From Corynebacterium atypicum (lineage in GTDB: Bacteria > Actinomycetota > Actinomycetes > Mycobacteriales > Mycobacteriaceae), in NCBI RefSeq assembly GCF_000732945.1, contig NZ_CP008944.1, positions 652,553 to 716,552 on the forward strand: 64,000 nt of DNA, in the 5' to 3' direction. Position 1 is the stretch's first letter; each line of letters starts with the position of its first letter. Both the position numbers and the translations under genes were made by a program. Shown in pieces: positions 59,879 to 64,000 of this stretch. Under the pieces are notes generated by a model, which worked only from the letters and a program-made list of their open reading frames with translations, was not told where the DNA came from and made no database searches.

Positions 59879-60514
59879 CTAGCCATCCCACAGCCCCGAG
59901 GCGCCTCGACGATGCGAGCCCACCAGGTGCGTGTCCACCATGCCAATGGCCTCCATGAGCGCGAACATGCTGGTTGGGCCGACGAAGCGGAAGCCTGCGG
60001 CCTTGAGGGCTTTGGCCAAGTGCGCAGATTCCGCCGAGGAGCTGGGGATGTCGGCCACGTTTCGCGGTGCCGGCGTGGTCTGTGGCCGGTGCGACCACAC
60101 CAGCTCGGGGAGCCCTCCGTGGTCACGCAGCGCCACGGTCGCGCGCGCGTTAGCGATTGCGGCTTCGATTTTGCGGCGGTTGCGGATAATCTCCGGGTTG
60201 TTCAGCAGCTTATCGACGTCCCGGGCGCCAAAGCGCGCGACCTTGTCCGGGTCGAAGTCGGCGAAAGCCTGCCTCATCGCGGGCCGCTTGCGCAGAATGG
60301 TCAGCCAACTGAGCCCGGCCTGAAAGCCTTCAAGGACGATGCGCTCGTAGAGCCCGGCCTCGTCGAAGACGGGCATGCCCCATTCGGTGTCGTAATACTC
60401 GCGCAGTAGGGGATCTTGGCTAGCCCACGGCGGCCGTGCTAGCCCGTCCGGGCCGGTCACAAGTCCGTCAGGTCGTTCGACGCGGGCGGTGTCAGTTGAC
60501 TCTTTCATATTCAT
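59879..60514 (-). CDS. tag: DNA-3-methyladenine glycosylase I
   Basis: 211 residues. Removes 3-methyladenine from alkylated DNA. The HhH-family fold is recognised by PPWASQDPLLREYYDTEWGMPVFDEAGLYERIVLEGFQAGLSWLTILRKR and the C-terminal GFRFVGPTSMFALMEAIGMVDTH. The E. coli enzyme binds zinc with two Cys and two His; here the N-terminal Cys is Pro (RPPW), the His is Tyr (YYD), and the C-terminal CxxC-like region is gone, so this is a zinc-free variant. Start at ATG 60514 or 60508. Confidence 0.92.
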   Translation of the reverse strand: MNMKESTDTARVERPDGLVTGPDGLARPPWASQDPLLREYYDTEWGMPVFDEAGLYERIVLEGFQAGLSWLTILRKRPAMRQAFADFDPDKVARFGARDVDKLLNNPEIIRNRRKIEAAIANARATVALRDHGGLPELVWSHRPQTTPAPRNVADIPSSSAESAHLAKALKAAGFRFVGPTSMFALMEAIGMVDTHLVGSHRRGASGLWDG

Positions 60515-60621
60515 TGCGACATCTCAGCTTAGGGGCCTGGTTCCTTACGCCGTCCCACAAGACGCATCCTGCGGCGTCGGCCAAGGCAAAGCTTGCTTGC
60601 CGGGCAGGTAGTCTAGGCACC

Positions 60622-61026
60622 ATGGATAAGTCTGTGGTGCGGGATGCGACTCTGCTTATCGTTCGGTGCATCCTCGGGGTGGTCTTCGCAGCCCATGGTT
60701 GGCGGATCTTGCTGATTGATGGCATCACCGAGACGACGGGCCAATTCAGCGCATGGGGTGTGCCCCAGCCGGGGTTGTCTGCGTGGATCGCGGCGCTCGG
60801 GCAGCTATGTGGCGGAGGGCTGCTTATCGTTGGATTTCTCACCACGGTCGTCGCCGGTGCCATGGCCGTTTTTGTCGCCGCTGCGCTTTACTTTGTACAC
60901 GTAGACTCCGGCCTCTTCGTCCAGGACGGCGGAATCGAGTACCCGTTTGTCCTGATCGCTGCGTTGGCTGTGATCGTGGTGTTTGGCACGGGGCGTGCGA
61001 GTGTCGATGGGATGCTGACGCGATGA
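60622..61026 (+). CDS. DoxX family membrane protein
   Basis: 134 residues with four hydrophobic helices; GVVFAAHGWRILLIDGITETTGQFSAWGVP and ALGQLCGGGLLIVGFLT are characteristic of DoxX/DUF4870-like small membrane proteins linked to redox homeostasis. The stop overlaps the ATG of the next gene (ATGA), so the two are translationally coupled. Confidence 0.85.
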   Translation: MDKSVVRDATLLIVRCILGVVFAAHGWRILLIDGITETTGQFSAWGVPQPGLSAWIAALGQLCGGGLLIVGFLTTVVAGAMAVFVAAALYFVHVDSGLFVQDGGIEYPFVLIAALAVIVVFGTGRASVDGMLTR

Positions 61027-61892
61027 TTGAACACGACGCAATCCAAGCAGAGATCTCTGCGCGCCTCGACGGAGAGCCAGGCGTGTTAGCCGACGACGTA
61101 GTTGCAGCCCACGTGGAGGGCTGCCCGGAGTGCACGCAGTTCTTGCAACGCGCGACAAGGCTCAAGCGGATCATGGGGGGTGCGCCGGCGGAGGGCGCCC
61201 CGGGGAAACCGGGAGAGAGCCCAAGCTCGCGGACGACGGGCCGGGAGGATTCGCGCCCGCATACTGCGGGATCGGAGTCGGTATCCGATGAGGATCCCGG
61301 GGCCGAGAGCCCTGCTTCACGCCCCGAAGCGGAACGTTTGGGTGCCGGCTCCGTGCCGGGCCAGGACTACCCGCTGGATATGACTGATGCGATCCTCGCG
61401 GAGGTAGAGACCGAGTGGCGGCGGGCGGCGGGCGCCAGGCAGGCGTGGCTTGCAGCGAGCCGAGTGGGTCTTGTGGTGGCCGGCGTGGTGTTTGCGGTAT
61501 GGGCGGTGGCCACGGTCATTGCGACGAGCGGGCTGAGCGAGACGCCGCAGCCTGCGGCAGTTTTGAGCCCGGATGCGCAACCGGAGCTGGCCGCGATGCT
61601 CGGCCAAGCCGCCGCGGTGCGGCTCGCCACGGCGGTGGCCTTGTTCTTCGGCGCGTGGCGGCCCCGGATCCTGCCCGGCTTCTTGGTCTTCATGTCCGCG
61701 TGCACGATGTTTAACCTCGGGTTCGCCATGCGCGACCTCGTCCTTGACCTCGCCGGGGTGGCGCAGGTGACAGGGCTGATGATTTACGCGGTGACGACGG
61801 CGGTGATCGCGATCGCCTGCTGGCTATCTTACGGAGTGGGGCGTTGGGGCGGCTGGCGGGTCCTCGGTGCCGGCCCCTCCCAGTTTGGTTAA
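61023..61892 (+). CDS. Zinc-finger (anti-sigma-like) membrane protein
   Basis: 289 residues. The N-terminus MIEHDAIQAEISARLDGEP and the HVEGCPECTQF motif (HxxxCxxC, about 33-40) form a zf-HC2 domain as in ZAS anti-sigma factors. A long disordered linker (about 50-125) follows, then four hydrophobic helices (about 145-280). No sigma factor gene is adjacent. ATG 61023 overlaps the DoxX stop. The combination of a zinc finger with several membrane helices suggests a membrane-bound regulator or redox sensor; the target is unknown. Confidence 0.75.
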   Translation: MIEHDAIQAEISARLDGEPGVLADDVVAAHVEGCPECTQFLQRATRLKRIMGGAPAEGAPGKPGESPSSRTTGREDSRPHTAGSESVSDEDPGAESPASRPEAERLGAGSVPGQDYPLDMTDAILAEVETEWRRAAGARQAWLAASRVGLVVAGVVFAVWAVATVIATSGLSETPQPAAVLSPDAQPELAAMLGQAAAVRLATAVALFFGAWRPRILPGFLVFMSACTMFNLGFAMRDLVLDLAGVAQVTGLMIYAVTTAVIAIACWLSYGVGRWGGWRVLGAGPSQFG

Positions 61893-63451
61893 CGCCAGCT
61901 GGGCAGCCACATCAGCGAGTCGAACCAGGCCTTAGGTATCCGCGCGCCGTAGAGGATGGGGCCGAAGTAGAAGAACATGGCCACTACGAGCGCCAGGTAG
62001 ACGACTACGGTTATCGTGCCGGCGTGGAGCGGCCGGCCTGCCACCTTGGTGATCCACCGGGAGTGCAGCCTTCGGCCGCGCCCGATCAGCTGGCTGGCCC
62101 AGAGTGCAAGAAGAATCGCCAGGTAAGGTGCCAGGGCGGTAGCGTAGAAGAAGTACATCTGGCGGTCGTAGACCGCCAGCCAGGGAAGGAAACCGGCGGC
62201 GAATCCCACCAGCGGGGGGATGAACCGGTAATCCCGGCGCACCGCAATGCTCCATGCGCTCCACAGCAGCGCCGGGATAGTCAGCCACCAGATGGCCGGG
62301 GTGCCAAAAAGATAGACCATGCGCTGGCATTCGCCGATCGCGCAGGGCGTCGACGACGTGCTCAAGTAGAGAATGGGGCGGCCGGCCACCAGCCAGGACC
62401 ACGGCTTGGAATCCCAAGGATGCGAGTGCCCGGAAGAGGTAGTCAGCGAGGCGTGAAACTCCAGGACCGACTGGTGGTAGTAGAGCCACCCGGCCACGGG
62501 CTCTGGCAAAAGGTGCAGCCAGGAGCCTTGCTCAACGGTGCCGTCGCTGAGCGCGTGCCGTGAGTACGCCGTCTCCGAGGCGAACCAGCTGCGCCAGCTG
62601 AAGGCGTAGACCGCCACCGCCAGGATGACCAGGGAGGCGAAGGCTGGGACGGCGTCGTAAAGCAGCGCGCCCACCCATGGCCGTTTGACGCCGAACCTGC
62701 GCCGCATCCAGGCGTCTGCGATGACGCAGGCTAGGCCGAAAAACGCGATGTAATAGAGCCCGGACCATTTCACCGCCAGCGCCAGGCCCAGAAAGATCCC
62801 GGCCGCAAAGCGCCACCATCTAAAGCCGGCGCGCGGACCGAACGTGCTTGTGCCCCAGCCGCCTTTGGCTCGCCAGGCCTGGTAGTAGCGTGCGTAGACC
62901 TGCTGGAAATCGCGGATGAGCGCCCAGGTGGCCGCGAGCACGAAGGTCGTCTGGAAGATGTCGAGCATGCCGAAGCGGGAGCCGATGAGGAGCACGCCGT
63001 CACAGATGGCGATGAGGCCGGCGATGAAGGCCACCTGGGAGCCGCCGGAGAGACGGCGAGTGATTGCCATCACTAAGAGCACGGTGATGACCCCAAAGAG
63101 GGCCGTCATCACGCGCCAGCCCAGCGGGGTGTACCCGAAGAGGGTTTCGCCGATCGCCAGCAGGCGCTTGCCCAGCGGAGGATGGACGACCAGCCCATAG
63201 CCGGGGTTCGATTCGATGCCGCCCACCAGCGGGTTGTCCTGGCTTTGCACCATGTCCCAGGCCTGCGGCACGTAGTGCTTTTCATCGAAGACGGGCGTGC
63301 CCGATGCCGTGAGCCCGGTCAGAGCGAAAAAGCGGGTGACGGCGGCAATAAGCCCGATGATGAGGAACGCGTACGTGTCCTGGCGGGTCCAGGCCAGCCG
63401 CCGCGGCAGAGCGGGCAGCAGGTGGGCTGCGTGGGGGCGCTCGAGAGGCAT
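61889..63451 (-). CDS. pmt: Dolichyl-phosphate-mannose-protein mannosyltransferase
   Basis: About 520 residues with around ten transmembrane helices. Transfers mannose from polyprenyl-phosphate-mannose to secreted proteins. The catalytic loop TASGTPVFDEKHYVPQAWDM (conserved Asp-Glu) and GYGLVVHPPLGK are intact, as are HPWDSKPWSWLVAGRP and the C-terminal DSLMWLPSWR. ATG 63451 is preferred; ATG 63559 would overlap the divergent rsmI start, and GTG 63475 is possible. Same order pmt-rsmI is usual in actinobacteria. Confidence 0.93.
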   Translation of the reverse strand: MPLERPHAAHLLPALPRRLAWTRQDTYAFLIIGLIAAVTRFFALTGLTASGTPVFDEKHYVPQAWDMVQSQDNPLVGGIESNPGYGLVVHPPLGKRLLAIGETLFGYTPLGWRVMTALFGVITVLLVMAITRRLSGGSQVAFIAGLIAICDGVLLIGSRFGMLDIFQTTFVLAATWALIRDFQQVYARYYQAWRAKGGWGTSTFGPRAGFRWWRFAAGIFLGLALAVKWSGLYYIAFFGLACVIADAWMRRRFGVKRPWVGALLYDAVPAFASLVILAVAVYAFSWRSWFASETAYSRHALSDGTVEQGSWLHLLPEPVAGWLYYHQSVLEFHASLTTSSGHSHPWDSKPWSWLVAGRPILYLSTSSTPCAIGECQRMVYLFGTPAIWWLTIPALLWSAWSIAVRRDYRFIPPLVGFAAGFLPWLAVYDRQMYFFYATALAPYLAILLALWASQLIGRGRRLHSRWITKVAGRPLHAGTITVVVYLALVVAMFFYFGPILYGARIPKAWFDSLMWLPSWR

Positions 63452-63569
63452 AGTGTGGTGGGCTGGCGAGGTCACCCCTGCGATCTTAGGGGTAGCTGTA
63501 AGGTTGCGGAATTCGCGGTAGCGATGTGCGCCTCGCCGCAGTTTTTTGTGGTGTGCCATGCTGGCAGTT

Positions 63570-64000
63570 ATGCAGGCAGTTCAACAAGACAATGACGCCG
63601 GACGATGCGAGTTACCGCGGGGTGTAATCATCGCGGCGACCCCGTTGGGCAATATTGACGACGCCTCGCCGCGCCTGCGTCTGGCTCTCGGGCGCGCTGA
63701 CGTCATTGCGGCAGAGGACACGCGGCGCACCCGCGCGCTGGCCCAGGCGCTCGGGGTTGAGATCACCGGCCGGGTGGTCTCGAACTTCGACCATAACGAG
63801 GACTCGCGCGTTCACCAGCTCATCGATGCGGCCCGGGCGGGAACGGTTCTGGTGGTCACGGATGCGGGCATGCCCGCGGTGTCGGATCCGGGGCTTAAGA
63901 TTGTCGACGCCGCCTGGCAGGCCGGTGTCCCAGTCACCTGTTTTCCGGGCCCTTCGGCGGTGCCCACGGCGCTCGCCCTGTCAGGGCTGTCGGTGGGCAA
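63570..64000 (+). CDS. rsmI: 16S rRNA 2'-O-ribose C1402 methyltransferase (partial)
   Basis: Cut by the right edge; 143 codons seen from ATG 63570 (63558 also possible). [69 protein letters not shown] and [15 protein letters not shown] are hallmark blocks of RsmI. It methylates C1402 of 16S rRNA with SAM. Divergent from pmt. Confidence 0.95.
   Translation, partial: MQAVQQDNDAGRCELPRGVIIAATPLGNIDDASPRLRLALGRADVIAAEDTRRTRALAQALGVEITGRVVSNFDHNEDSRVHQLIDAARAGTVLVVTDAGMPAVSDPGLKIVDAAWQAGVPVTCFPGPSAVPTALALSGLSVG

Overview
The window is a gene-dense, GC-rich stretch of an actinobacterial chromosome. Gene content and order match the Corynebacterium core: xpb helicase, rpf1, cspB, serC and gltA head to head, fkpA, folA-thyA-cysQ-lhr-nei, pgi, chorismate mutase, pcrA, an M23 peptidase, perM, purN-purH, amtR, the rpmB-rpmG-rpsN-rpsR block, rpmE2-rpmF, htrA, mog, mscL, galU, a MoeA-like gene, rimJ and a SepX/GlpR gene. 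The order resembles what I recall for C. glutamicum, but the higher GC and longer proteins suggest another, GC-rich species, which I cannot name. No prophage, insertion sequence, CRISPR array or defence island is visible.

Layout. 1-0.7 kb: a structured, base-skewed stretch without a convincing gene. 0.7-6 kb: DUF3239, XPB-type helicase and its helicase-associated partner on the minus strand. 6-10 kb: rpf1, cspB, DUF2771, a glutaminyl cyclase-like lipoprotein and DUF3027. 10-13 kb: a FecBCD-type iron-chelate ABC transporter. 13-17.6 kb: NCS2 purine permease, a SpoU rRNA/tRNA methyltransferase, an unassigned protein and SepH. 17.7-23.5 kb: serC/gltA, fkpA, a beta-lactamase-fold envelope protein and a Tat-exported DUF1906 protein. 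23.5-37.7 kb: tRNA-Arg, folate/thymidylate genes, lhr, nei, a GCS2-family ligase, pgi, succinate-semialdehyde dehydrogenase and chorismate mutase. 37.8-47.9 kb: pcrA, M23 peptidase, perM, purine synthesis, amtR and a DUF294-like gene. 47.9-50 kb: six zinc-ligand-free ribosomal proteins. 50-59.5 kb: HtrA, Mog, MscL, SAF protein, folate cyclo-ligase, GalU, MoeA/Glp-like protein, RimJ, SepX/GlpR. 59.5-64 kb: tRNA-Ala, tag, DoxX, a zinc-finger membrane protein, protein O-mannosyltransferase and the start of rsmI.

The most striking feature of the sequence is the number of broken genes. The helicase-associated partner has two frameshifts; lhr has two frameshifts and an amber codon; the GCS2-family ligase has three frameshifts; the aldehyde dehydrogenase and amtR have one each; folA has TGA at codon 6 just behind a perfect Shine-Dalgarno. 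Several frameshifts lie in short homopolymers and may be sequencing errors; the two nonsense codons are base substitutions and are harder to dismiss.

The best candidates for new biology are (i) a structured leader RNA between a well-formed promoter and rpf1, (ii) an intrinsic-terminator-like hairpin inside the leader of the rpmB ribosomal-protein operon, (iii) the division-linked MoeA-like/SepX pair with an altered MoeA motif, and (iv) an Rpf that has lost one of its two conserved cysteines. I found nothing that convincingly forms a wholly new multi-gene system.
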